64,000 nt of DNA from NCBI RefSeq assembly GCF_905147045.1, contig NC_065899.1, positions 446,501 to 510,500 on the forward strand, in the 5' to 3' direction. This stretch comes from Nymphalis io. Lineage: Eukaryota; Arthropoda; Insecta; Lepidoptera; Nymphalidae. The translations under genes were made by a program, and so were the position numbers. Of the stretch, positions 22,666 through 35,766 are shown piece by piece; positions within the stretch are counted from its first letter, which is position 1; every line of letters starts with the position of its first letter. The notes under the pieces were generated by a model that was not told where the DNA came from, made no database searches, and worked only from the letters and a program-made list of their open reading frames with translations.

Positions 22666-25600
22666 AAATCCTTCAATTTCATCTACTTAATCAACTTGAT
22701 GCTCTACACTCATTATTAGTTACCTTCAGACCCTTCATTAACAATTATCTTATAATGCGTCTTTTTTCTTAAAGGCGGGATTTTTTCATGAATGAACTAT
22801 GCTTAATATATGTTATTGACCGTAAGCAATATTATTGGACTTTTGAATTAGATGTATTTTTTATTAATATTGTTACTTCTGTATTAAATAATGCAAAATA
22901 TTTTAGAGAAATTGCTTACAAAAAACAAGAATGTTAATCGTATAATAGTAATTATAGGTAGTAACAAAAATAACTGGGATAATGTTTGTTGAGGATGTTG
23001 AGGATTATAAAATAAATAAGGCACCATATGAAAAAATCAGTTCACTTTAATCGATGGAATTTGGAAAAAAAATACAATTACAATCCAAAGGCGGACATAA
23101 CGCTAACTCTGAGCTCTGTACTGTACAACCATACCGTTAACATGTGGCCGTTTGTATATTCACAACACAATTAATACATAGTACACACTGATATGACGAA
23201 CAATTTGTGAGCAGCACGTCGTGTACACTGCCGGAATTTAGACTTACGTAGAGTTGGCACGACAACTAAAACTAGCTAATATTACGAGGAAAAATAAATC
23301 ACATTACCCTGAGACATCGGCGACGAGATTTTAAAGTAACTGATGGTATACTTAAGAAAATAACACTAAACTATTTAAGGTAAATATTAATTAACGACTA
23401 AAATAAAAATCTATCCTCTAATGATTTTAAACCTAATACTGATACACCGAATGACTTTACACGGAAACATCACACATATACCTATTGAAACTACACTTAT
23501 TTTTTTAGTTTTTTTTTTTTAATATATTTTTTAACAATGCACTGTACAAACAATAAAAAGTTTAGTTACATAGTGTTACATCGATACGTACACTTAGGTG
23601 TTATATATTTTAAAAAGAAGTAAAGTACGGATCGAAAACAATGGGCGGATTACAATTCAGTATTCGACAATACACACGTTTTAAACATATAAGTTTAAAG
23701 AAAAACGTGCTAAGAGATAATTATAATAGGAAATATACTGTAAATAGTAAACTATTGTAAATTTAGAAATATTAATATAAATTTTCATCGTTTATTTCAG
23801 ACTCGACACACTAATGTACTCAGATAAGTTTTTATTCATTAAAAATAAAAATTGGATTTTATGAAATCAATTTGACAATGACGTTATAACATATATATTT
23901 CTAATTTAATAGTACTCAATTCCATTTTGATTTCTCGCTACATACTAACGTATAACCGCAGAACATTACCAACTACAAATTTAGCAACGATGATATAAAA
24001 CCTTCAAAATTTTTCACTTAGACCACATAACTCGGTGAGTTTTTAAATTTTGTTTGCACATGAAAACAGAGAGTCGTATTAATGTGTCGAATCTTTCGCT
24101 CAAAAAATGGCTTCCGACCTTCGTTCCAAAAGCTGCAGAATTACGTCCGAATCACAGCCAAAACGTTACAATACACTCCCAAAAATATCATCTGAAAATT
24201 TTGCATGAGATAATTATAATATAGTGCTAATTTATAATTAAAATACGAGAGCAATTTAGTAGTAAATATGGAAACTATTTTACAAAAAAAGCAACTTACA
24301 AAGCGTCATTGTACACAAAATGACATCTTATATATATAAATAGTCCTTTTATCCCTGATGTATAGGTGCCTTCGTTTTAGCGAATTTAATAGAAAAACTC
24401 AGTCTGCTTACAAAAAAAAATGTTCTATTAGTTTCGGTTACTCCAACAAACATTAAAATTAACCTGACAATTGTATTTACAAACGAATTTAATCCAAAGC
24501 TTAAAATTTGAAACAAATTCCGGAAACACCGATCTATCGAGATTTTAAATGCAATTTGTTAGTAGAGTTTAAAAATAAATGCAAAAACTAGGTCAATATA
24601 TAAAACCTAGCACACTAGTCTTTTGTAAGTTAGTTTAAATAAACGCTTAGATTTAAGTTCTTACTGAATTTCCATAACGGAAACGCCTTAAAGTTTTAAC
24701 TTGATCAATAAGGGATAGCATAATTTAAGCTCAGACGATGTCGGTTATGAAATAAGTACCATTTACTTTTGGACAAACTGTCTATTATGAAAATTCAGTA
24801 TATCCTAAACAACTACCCGAGCACCAAAAAATAACAGTTACAACGTTGAGATCAATGTACGACACTATAGTTGTATTTCAGTAAGAGATTCAAGGAGGGA
24901 TAGTGAGTAACGAGATCTGTCAGTTCCAGGACACCTCAGCGAGGACCGTTGACTTATGTTAAACTAAACTAACTTAAAATACATCACAACACTCGTCGTT
25001 CAACTCACGATAAATATTTTAAAACTAATAACAAACAAAAAGAGAAAAACATAATATTTTATGTGAAACAAAATAATATACAATATGAAAGCTTTAGTTA
25101 AATTAACACGTGTAAAGAATAGATGTAAATATATATATATGTGTGTGTGTGTTGACCACGAGTGTTGCAAGTGGGGGCAAACTGTAGGCAAACAATAAAC
25201 TCATAGACGCACCTATACACAATACCGCCAGCTATCTCTCACCTTATAGGGAATGATGGCGCCTAATCACTATTTTATAATTCCGAACCACTACAAAAAT
25301 ATCTCGATAACCCTGTCAACCTCTTCAATTTTGCAGCACCGATGAACACTTAACGATAATGTAAACAAACGGTCACTTTCAACGTGATCGTGACCAGGAC
25401 AGCAAGAGATAATCTTTTGAAAAAGTTTATAAATTCAGAAATAAGGATTACATGTACATATTACACGATATACGTTTTATTTAGACGATTATTAGATTCT
25501 ACTTGTATATAGAGTTACATCAAGGGCCTTGTTCGTTTCAGTATAGTCATAGAATACGCCCGTCGGTACATACAGCCTTACACATAACATATTAAGTACG

Positions 25601-26641
25601 TATTACGACACAAACATTTCACAAGACAACAGTCTATCTATTGTCACTGTACAAATAATTTTGTACGTGAAATACTGCATCTAAATCTGTTCCGTTCCGT
25701 TCCCTTACTGATATATAATAAGAATATTTAAATAGTACATTTATTTATAAATAATTTTTCTTTTAATCTATTACATATTTTTATATATTGACAAAGACTT
25801 AGTGAGACCCGAATGCTATTTTCACTTTGAATTAAACGCAGTATTTCACCCGATACAAAACGGATTCCTTTACGTCTAGACAGTGCCATATATTAATCGT
25901 ATACCGTTTTCGATGAGCAAAAGTCGTTGTGGATTATTCCATGAATAATATTGTAAATTTTATATTAAGGGTTACATGTAGTTACAATAAAAAATATGGG
26001 TCCCATTAATACATATATAAATCAGTCTTAAATTTTCATTTGAGATTAAAAAATGAAGTCTCTTGTATTTGATGCTAGTTTAACACGGTTATTTACTAAT
26101 TATGTAACTTTGATACTCATTATGTAAAACTGCTAAATATCTGTACTTAAAAGAATAAAAAATGGTGTTGAAAGTCATTTGACAAAATTTTTAGAAAATT
26201 TAGATTTTTATTATTTCTGATATTTTTAAAATGATTCAAGTCAATGTTAAGAAAATATAAAATAAGACATAGGATATGTATTAGAGGCTTATCATTTCCT
26301 TTAGGTACAGATACATAAGTTCAATGAAACTTTTAAATCGCATTTTTTTATACCTGCTTTATATATTTTTTTAAAAACAACTAAAATAAAAGTTATTTTC
26401 ACTGAGATATATATAATGTTTGAACTTGACCCATACCACCGTGCATGTTTTAGTACTTTTGACCATTTATAAAATGTTCTACATATTTTTTAAGAATAGA
26501 CTATATCAATGCTATTTTCTTGTATTTAACGGATTAATGGCCGAATCTTGACACATAATGAATCAATTTTAGTGTTTACTGACGAGTGTAGCAATGAATT
26601 TTTCGGTATCCGTGGCGTGGTGGTGGTGAGCGGTGGCGCGC
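22666..26641. other. Repeat-poor AT-rich tract downstream of otu; may include its 3' UTR
   Basis: Nearly 4 kb without recognised transposon copies or coding ORFs, unlike its neighbours. It begins right after the otu stop codon on the minus strand. A long 3' UTR is plausible but no cleavage site can be fixed from the sequence; several AATAAA matches occur by chance in such DNA. Confidence 0.4.
25124..25152. repeat. Compound (AT)n(GT)n microsatellite
   Basis: ATATATATATAT followed by GTGTGTGTGTG in the non-coding tract downstream of otu. Confidence 0.9.
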
Positions 26642-29600
26642 CTATTTGTGCTCGGGGTGGTGGTGCGGGTGCGAGTGCGGGTGGGGGTGCGGGTAGGGCG
26701 GCGGGTAGAAGTGCTGCACGGGCGCGTACTCTACCCCCTCGTCGTAGCCCACATAACCCATGCCGCCCATCATTCCCATCATCGCTGGAAATTAACACTT
26801 TTAATTAAGAATTGAGTCGCACCAATCATGATTGTACCATATTATATTACAAATCACTGAAATAATATATATGTTTGTTTATTGCTTTACCTATTATTAC
26901 AATAATTGTTATACTAGCAAACAAAAGTAAGAACTTTATAGCGTCATTTAACTTTGCGACATTGAAGCAACAGATCGTGGCGCGTCTGTCTCGGTCGCTC
27001 GCTCGGATGCGGTGCATGCTTGCCTCCCGCTCACTCAAAACAGTGGACATCGAGCGTCAGAAGTGTAACAAAATATTATATAGTTTTACTACTATAGTTT
27101 ATACTATCCTTACTTATATGATTTAGGAATATTTATTTCATAATAAATAACCCAATTTTAATCAATAATTGTTCGTCTTATTTATATATAAGAGAATACA
27201 ACTCACCGGGGTCGGAATCGACGGGGTAGTAGGGCACGGGGTAGAGCGGCGGCGGGTAGGGGATGTAGGGGAACGGCACGAGCGGCGCCTCCACGCACTC
27301 CTCCGGGTAGCGCGCCTCCGGATGGGAGTTGCGGCTGGAACACGAGGACAAACCGTTAGTACATCACAGATATAGTCCTGCAGACTGCCTCGTTGGTCTA
27401 GTGGCTAGATATAAAATCTATCGAAAATTTCTTAGTAACAATCCGGACAGTGTGTACACACTCGTGCCTCGATAAGCACGTAAAGACATTGTTCCTGGGT
27501 CTGTACTAATTCTGATTTATTTCTGTCAAATTAGCAGTTAGTCTCCCTTAATATTGCGCGCCCCGACAAAAGGACATCATCATAGATCACCTGTGCAAAG
27601 ACTGTACACCTATTGACAAATATTCCAATTATCTCAAAGGTATATTTGATCGTGGTCTATACAATGAGGTGACCATATTTAGGACAATTCTATTGATAAG
27701 CTTCTTTTTAAACATTTGTGTTGTAAAATATCGTAATGATCAACACTCACAGTGTTACACAATCACAAAATTTCCAAAAATGCCCCTGAGCATCCCATGT
27801 AACCTGGCTGCCTGCCGCTCGACTAACGAGGCCGTTATGTCTATATGAAACATTACTCACCGGTTGTTAGGTCCCTTATTAGGCATGTTGTTGTTATGAC
27901 CCTTGTTCTGGTTGTGGCCGTTATTCTGGTTGCCGTCCTGGTTGTTGCCGCCGCGTTTAAATCTGTACACAAATCATATATGAAGAAAAAAAGCTCAGAA
28001 TTACATTCTAATGATTCTAAAACGAAATATTTAAATTTCACTGAAACTGAATATATCTTGGGATTGAGTTTTAATCCTAAGAAGTTACGTTTTTTCAGGA
28101 TTAAAGACCCAGACTTCACACATAATAACACATTTCAATCAAGCTCCAGGCTTTGTTTGGTTAGGGAATTAGCTATATATATATCCTATAAATATATAGT
28201 ACATAAATTTCATAATTGTTAGAAAAATCATTTCGATGAAATGATAGTTTTTCAAAGTATTTTTGTGCTGTTCACAGACACTTGATTTCCCTGTAACAGG
28301 GTGAGGTAGAGTGTGGAGGTGGGGCCGTACCGGGGCCCGAGCAGCGGCCGCTGTGCCGGCTTGGGCGGCGCGAGTTGCGGCTTGTCCGCCTTGTGCTTGT
28401 GGCCCTCGCGCTCCTGCAGTGACACCTGCTGCATGTCCTGCACAACAAACTATGATGAAGCGCAATCCGATCCGATTGTAACACAAAACTAAAGTAAAAA
28501 TATATTTTATTACTCGGGGTTAATCTGTCCGTTTTATATTGTGTAATAGTACAATATAAAATAACACAATATAAAAATGTTTCTTGCACATTTGTTCGAA
28601 CAATTATCAAGATACTAAAATCTCGGTAAAATATGAATTAGTGACCTGGGCGAGATCCCGCGGCGAGTAGTGGCGGGGCGGAGGCGCGGGGGGCGGAGGC
28701 CCGTAGGCTGCCCACATGCACTCCACGCCTAGATTAAAGTAGAACCGCAGAGTCGCGATGTCTGGAATATTAAGCGTAATGTTATAAATTTATTTATATA
28801 TATATTTTTTGATCATGGTTCAAAGAAATGAATAAGGAAAACCAATACAAAGATTAGATAGGATAAAGTATATACGGGAATCAGCTCAGGTTACGACCAG
28901 GATGGAGATGAATGAGTGAGAAAAATCAACAGTAGGGCTTGGTGCCGATCCGCCAAACACAATTTTACAAGTTTATACAATACTTTGTACTCTAATACTT
29001 TGTATAAACTTGTAAAATTGTGTTGTGTTGAGGGTACTTGATATAAAGGGTTAGTAATCTTTTATAATGAAGGTACAAGGGACCACATGTAAGTATTGTT
29101 TTATAACTCTATAGTTCCTGAAGTGTACAGTGTCTATGAGCGAAGATGAACAGGACGAGACAATGAAATGAATGAATGAATGACGGAAAACCTTGACGCG
29201 TACGAACCGTTCATGGGCAGGTCGGCGCCGCTGGGCTGCACGCTCTTGTGCACGTGCGGGTTGACGGGCGGCGGCGGCGGCGGCGGCGCGTGCGGCCCGC
29301 ACCACACCAGCGACTTCACGCCGCAGTACGGCGCGCAGTAGCCCGCCAGCCCTGCGGACAGCACCGTCAGCGCACCACACACACTAAATCGTCACTTCGA
29401 GCGGCGCCACTTACCATTGTTCACGTAGTTGGGCGCGAACGGCGCCGCATTGGCGGCGGGCGTGGAGGCGGGCGGCGCCATGTCTCCGCCGGCGGCCTGC
29501 TGCGACACACAGTTACCGTTGAAAACGAATCGAATTCGATTGATCGTTTAGGGGCTCAGGTTCCTCAGACAGACGCACACGTAATAAATGTTAAAAATTG

Positions 29601-32600
29601 TAAACATAAATGTAATAAAAACTCTATTGGCACGCGTTATAACAAATATTTAAATACAATTATATAATTTATATAAACAATCTCACTTTTTTTAACACAA
29701 TTTTTAGTTGAAATTGTCTCGTCGGCTTTACAGCTTACAGGCTACTAATGTAAATACTAATTCAGACGACACTTACGACTAAAAATAACTATACCAGACG
29801 GATTTCGTAATGTTTACATTTTATCATTTATTTATCAAAAAGTAATTACTTAATTAACATTTTATCATTTACTAAACATTGAGATTTGTTTTTTTTTATT
29901 TATTTATTTTAAACTAGGTCATTATTTAAAGTACGCTTCTCTAATATACATATATATCAATTGACATTTTACTGTTTGAACCAGCAGCCGGATTTTTACA
30001 CTGGCAGCACTTAACAAAAAAAAAACAATTTACAAACAGTTCGGGGATTCACCGTTAAACTTACGTATAAGATTAACGTTTTATTGAAATACAAACTTTA
30101 TATTCATATCATAAGGTTTATTTTATATTTTATTAAACTTGTACTTACAAAACACTTACATGATATTTATGTTTTAATTTATATTTTTTTTTTAGTTTAT
30201 ATATTATATAACCGTCCCGACTTTGCACCGGTAATAAACATATTAATTTCTTAAAAATTTTCGTTAAAAATATTTAAATTGATTCATCTCAAATAAATAC
30301 TATTTATTGGTTACTTTTTAATTAAAACATATTAAATAATCGAGTTTATACTTATTATATTAAATAAACATGTAGCAGAATGAACAAATGGTGTAAGTAC
30401 CTGTGTGTGCAGCGCGTCCGTCGCGTGCGCGAGCTCGTGGGGCGGAGCGCCCGCCGGCCGACAGTCCACCATCAGGGGCAAGGCTTTCACTTCAACCTGC
30501 ACACAAAATACACGTGACCACATCAGTATGGCACCGTCCGAAAATAACACATAACAACATTTAGGATTCATGAACTCATGATCTCCGAGTGCGATATGCT
30601 TCACATACTCTGCTGACTTCCCATTTAAGCCACATAGGTCAGACGACATCTATCTCTTATATATGTATATATATCAGAATGGCAGAAGATATAAAAAAAA
30701 AATACAAGATACCATGTGCTGGACCCCATGTTTGATTACATTACCAAGTCTTATAGACAATGAGGACTTTTAATCTGAATTGATTTTGTTCCCTTCGTCC
30801 ATATTCTTACCTTGTTATAACTTAAAAAAAAAAAAATTATCAAAACATGGACTTATTTGATTATAATAATTTTAAATGGGAAGTTAACAATAATGTGCAG
30901 CAATGTCGATTATTACTCAATACATCTACATGTACTTCGATTTGATAATTTAAAAGTTTAAATTATCAAAAACAACTTCCACTAATACTAACAACGAATA
31001 CTATAGCCGTTCCAATACAAAATGTGCATAAGAAAAATAAAATCTCAACAATTAAAAAACAAAAAAAATTAAGCTACAAAAAATATTTTGATATCTTTTA
31101 TTTTTCAAATACACAACTACAGGAATGAACTCTCATTTCAAGCGATAAATTACAATACAAATAAAAATCAAAAAAGCCAGTAACAAATGTTTCATTTATT
31201 TTTAGCCATGTATATGTAAATTAATTATATTTACATAATAAATAAGATAACTACAACAAAACAATCAAACTACATCGCTACCATAGCTACGATATGGATT
31301 TAAGATACTTTTAATGCAAATATGCACACCACTTTCAGTTATATATTATATATAACCAAACCGTTATATACTTTTTATAGAGGAAACAAAGTCAGGTATA
31401 TATTTAACGAATTGAAAAAAAGAAGATTTTAATTATATGTTTAATAGCAATTTATTTATATAAGTGGTATGCTTATAAACATGTGACTACTAGACCTAGC
31501 CTACTCGCTACATTTAACTAACAGGCATCGGTTGAAAGTTTAAGTAGTCCAGCTGTGGATAAGTGTACGTCTGTTGCGGGTACAGTTGGCATTTGTCCTC
31601 CAGCTGTGGGGACTGGGGTACACTCTCGGTCTTCTGATCGTCTACTTTGGTTTTGTTTCGTGTCTTGGTTAACCCTTGCTTGCGAGATATGTTGCCTGTG
31701 TCAAAATTATAACATTTTGCAGCAAAATCGCTAATATACACTATGAATGCTACTGTAGTTTTTTTTTACACTTAATAAAAATAATTTTAATATGCAAAAG
31801 ATACATATATTATGTATGTTATAAGTGCAAAGATTATGTACAATTTTATTCAATATTAGAAAACAAAAATCACACCTATTTGCTGCAACATTTGGCTTAT
31901 ATTAACCATTTGTGAATTGGCACGAGAGTATCGATACGGAGGTGCCCAGGGTTTGATCTCATCGACCGGCAACGGTTCCAACTGATCATAATTTACTAGT
32001 CGTTTCTCCCCCAATTCCTCAATAAAAACCAGACATGGGCCACCGTCGGGTCGCATCTCCTGGATGTGACAGTGATAAGCTATGGTCTGATCAGGCTGCA
32101 GTTTACAAAGACATTTAACACCGACTTGCAGTGTCGTTCCATCGCAGTACCTGGCACCGTAACGCAGCTCTGCAAACACATATTGCATGTATAATACTAA
32201 ATCCTAAAGGCACTAACAGATCTAGTAACTCTAGTACCTCTTCGAAGCTCACTCCAGACGTCGAATTCGATATTACGGTAAATATCGGGATCCAGGGCCT
32301 TTGCAACCTTGTATGGAAATGGTGTTATGCTATTTTCAAGTAAATCCTTAGCACTGTTGACATTCAGACAGTTCATGCAGACATTCTCGAGTTGTATGAG
32401 ACTGCGGTTAAAGACAAATATACTCAACGATTCCTTCAAAAGACTGGCTCTTTCCATGTCTTCAGTGTGATGCTTGCATTTCAATGCAACAGCATTATTA
32501 TTTTTGTCTTTGTCATCTTCACTGGGAGCTTCGATGAAAATCTTAGCTCTTTCTTTCTGTTTCTTACGACGTTCCACATTTTCAGACATAAAGTACTCAA

Positions 32601-34796
32601 TGTGGTTTATTGGTATCTTATCGTGTAACATTTTATCGACAGCATAAGGCAAATCCTTCAGTTGGTAAACACCGTCATAAAGTATTTCATATACCAATGC
32701 TATAAAAACATTGAAAGGTTGAAACACTTGGTATAAGTTTGACTTGAAGTAAATAATTATGATCTAAGGCTTACCATTGTCCACCGAAGGGTAGACTGGC
32801 AAGGTTGCAATAAATAAGTGAAAGTTTTAAATAGGTATAATTGTGAAATGATAAAAAATTTTAATAATGTAATTTATATTGCTAAACTTTCAGTAACCAT
32901 TTATTTTCAAGACTAAATATGAAACATTACTTTTGGATGTTATTACAATGGAACTCTTAATATTCTTTTTAAATAAAAAATAAATAAATTGTTGGTTTTA
33001 ATTTGTCACAAACTTGTTAAATGTATATTAATAACTTTCGTTTATCACTTACACTGACAAAATGATGAAGCATTTATGAATTCTTTGGTATAAACTGCAT
33101 CAAAGTGCTTAGTATCGGGAGAGTAAAACAGGTAAATTGTATCTCCATAACCGTTACAAATTTTAGTTTGTGGACCCTTGTTAGCTTCAAAAATCACAAA
33201 GTCACGTCTGCAAAATTATTGAAATATTTGCTAATATTTAATACACAAATGATATATATATTTGGAAGTGTAGCAGTTAATCAAATTGTTGTAAATACAT
33301 TGTTAGTGTTTATTCATGTGTAATATTTAGTTATCAAATTTATTGCAGGCTGTGATTTAAAAATATTTTTACTGACTAATGAATATATGGAAAACAATAG
33401 AAACTGAAATATTACCGTTGGAGTTATAATAACACGTATAATCACATATAAGTATTGTATTTAGAAAGTATTCATTGTTATATATTTTTACAAAGGAGTT
33501 GATAAAAAGTATGCCTTGTTATGTTATGTTATGTTATATACCTTATAAATCGAAATATTGTTGAGTTTATGACAGGTCAACACAGATCAAATTATGAACA
33601 CTTGAATAACAATTGCAATAAATGTTTAAATAAACTAACTATTTCAAATATGTACAAAAAAAGTTGAATAGATAGAAAATATTTAAGTTCGTACACTATG
33701 AATAAATAAAATATTTGTATATTACGGTACTTGTACCAAAATGCGTCTCGAACAATTGTGATGTACCAAAAGAGATAAATTTATTTGTTTATATAATATT
33801 ATTAATAAACTGTAATTCATTATTTAACTGTGTAGGTTTGTATATTGTGAGGAGAAAATTTGAAACTTAACCCACTTTGCTGCTCCAATGAGTGGATGCA
33901 AACGCAATGGTGCTTGCTTGGCTTTGAGCCCAATCTAAGATTTAGATTCATGTTTTCTAGGAACTGAGATATATCCCCAACTCATACTTACTTAAATATT
34001 ATACAGTAAAAATTTTAATAATTTACATGTAATGACATGAACACACATTCATCAAATGTGTACAATAAATATTAATGTATTGTATTATCATCTAAGGCTG
34101 TTATGGTTTATTACAATTTGATGCCCATTCTTAAAACAAATTTATACTGTTCTTTATAAATGACCATTGACATTAAGATAAACATGAAATTTTAACAAAT
34201 CATATGATATATCAATTTGCCTTCCGATTGCTTCGAAATACGTTTTTTAATTAAATCATTAGAATAATATAAAAAATTGTGTTAAATATTAGTTCAGTAA
34301 CAAGCTGTATTGTGTATATTAAAAACTTAAATGACGCGTAAGGTTGGAATAATAAGTATAGGTAGTAAAAATGTAATTATACTCCTTACCTATAACAGTG
34401 GCTCATAGCCGATATTTCAATCAGCCCACCGAATTCTGACGGATTAGACATCTCTTTAAGATAGTTTTCGAATGGACAACTTAACGACTATAAAACAAAA
34501 TAAAACATGTTAACACCGAGTTCTCTATGAAATCCTAATCAACAATATTAAATAATAAGCCCTACCCCTTCGAAAAGATGTCGCTTTGAAGCCATGAACT
34601 GAACGCAGTCGAGGCGAACTTTGTGAAAATAGCGCTGCGTGTTATAAATGTTTTCAGATACAGCTCTAAAGAGACATGTCGAATCTCGAGCCGTATGTTT
34701 TCGAAAAAAACCCATCTCATCCAGCCAGCGATCTGGCTCGGATAAACGTTTATGTATTTTCCACGGCCCACGGCATCGGATCGGAGAAGGTGACAT
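26642..34796 (-). CDS. otu: Ovarian tumor (Otu) homologue: OTU protease plus Tudor domain (14 coding exons, 777 aa)
   Basis: Homologue of Drosophila Otu, a germline deubiquitinase/RNA-associated protein. Exons in transcript order: 34796-34566, 34487-34390, 33207-33053, 32699-32238, 32169-31876, 31695-31523, 30496-30401, 29499-29415, 29351-29208, 28761-28646, 28437-28331, 27962-27861, 27334-27207, 26784-26642 (TAG 26644-26642). Total 2334 nt, frame kept throughout. OTU domain about residues 22-165: Asp38 and Cys41 in [13 protein letters not shown], His143 in KHFDAVY. Residues about 285-315 match the Otu-specific [15 protein letters not shown] block. A Tudor domain fills exon 5 (about 316-413). 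Exon 10 carries [14 protein letters not shown], matching the Drosophila C-terminal block. Exon 9 has a poly-proline run, exon 12 is Asn/Gln/Gly-rich, and the C-terminus is Pro/His/Tyr-rich. A stop precedes the ATG in frame. The exon 11 donor (GTACGG) and exon 9 donor (GTTCGT) are weak; exon 11's 3' border is the least sure. Confidence 0.92.
27385..27590 (+). repeat. Family-D repeat fragment in otu intron 12
   Basis: CTCGTTGGTCTAGTGGCTAG (tRNA-like start), then AGTGTGTACACACTCGTGCC and GATAAGCACGTAAAG, matching the family body in the opposite orientation to the copy at 2030. Confidence 0.6.
28956..29024. repeat. Perfect 25-bp inverted repeat with 19-nt loop in an otu intron
   Basis: Arms 28956-28980 and 29000-29024 are exact reverse complements (AACACAATTTTACAAGTTTA and its continuation). 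It sits between otu exons 9 and 10 and would form a long hairpin in the pre-mRNA. Confidence 0.85.
33850..33965 (-). repeat. SINE (Metulj-like) remnant, in an otu intron
   Basis: GAGGAGAAAATTTGAAACTT..CTGCTCCAATGAG then GGTGCTTGCTTGGCTTTGAG resembles the SINE tail and B-box regions joined by a deletion. Lies between otu exons 2 and 3. Confidence 0.55.
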
Positions 34797-35496
34797 TGTT
34801 TAACACTGCTAACAATCTGTAGGTAAACAAAAACAAATGACGCTACTATCAAACCGAGTGATTACACGTAATTCCTTACAATTATTTCGCGATACATGGT
34901 AAAAAATTATTTCGCGATGTTCTCAATTGATTCGCAAAACCATATCGTAACTACACTGTCTAGTAAATGCAAATGGTTGTTTTGCTGTCTACGATATACA
35001 ACACGTGCACATAAAATAGCAAATATAATACGTGAAATAGATATACAAACACTTACCGAATATATTAATATCAACAGTCAGCATCAGTGTTAAACTTTAA
35101 ACAGAAATAACTTATGATATTTCAGGAATACTAAGGAAAAAGAAATGCACGTGCCAAAGGCAACCGTCAAGAGCCGGCGGGAAGGGAAATCAAAATTACA
35201 TCAAAATACGTTCAAAATGCCAATTTGCAAAATTGTTACCTACGTTCCCACAGATAATGTCACGCATAACATTAATATACTTTATGGATGAATTCGGGAT
35301 AAAGGCTAAGACAAAGATGTTGTACTGAAATCATTTATTTATTTATCTATTATTATTATTATATACAAATTAAATTTTGTAATATTTCTTTCAAAATAAA
35401 AATACCTGGGCGACCGATCTTCGCCAATAATTGCTTTTTTTTAGGATGACTTATATAGATAAACTATAAAAAAAAATAGAAAGTGTGAGTTAGTTA

Positions 35497-35766
35497 TATA
35501 TTTTTTTATAGAATAGGAGGGCAGACTAGCATATGGTAAGCCACCAGATGGTAAATGAGCACCAATACCCATAGACATTGGCATTGTAAGAAATGTTAAC
35601 CATCGCCACCGACCTTGGAAACTAAGATGTTATGTCCCTTGTGCCTGTAATTACACTGGCTCTCTCACCCTTTAAAACGGAACACAATAATACCAAGTAC
35701 TGCTGTTTTGTGGTAGAATATCTGATGAGTGGGTGGTACCCAGACGAGCTTGCACAAAGCACTACT
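35497..35766 (-). repeat. Family-B repeat, near complete
   Basis: Poly-T at left (TTTTTTTATAGAATAGGAGG) to CGAGCTTGCACAAAGCACTA at right; sense is minus. Lies between otu and thymosin. Confidence 0.82.

Noticed and set aside
28169..28486. Pro/Ala/Arg-rich ORFs on both strands around otu exons (28.2-28.6, 29.05-29.67, 26.5-26.8 kb)
   Set aside because: These are wrong-frame or opposite-strand readings of GC-rich otu exons; the frame joined by splice sites explains the conservation with Drosophila Otu.
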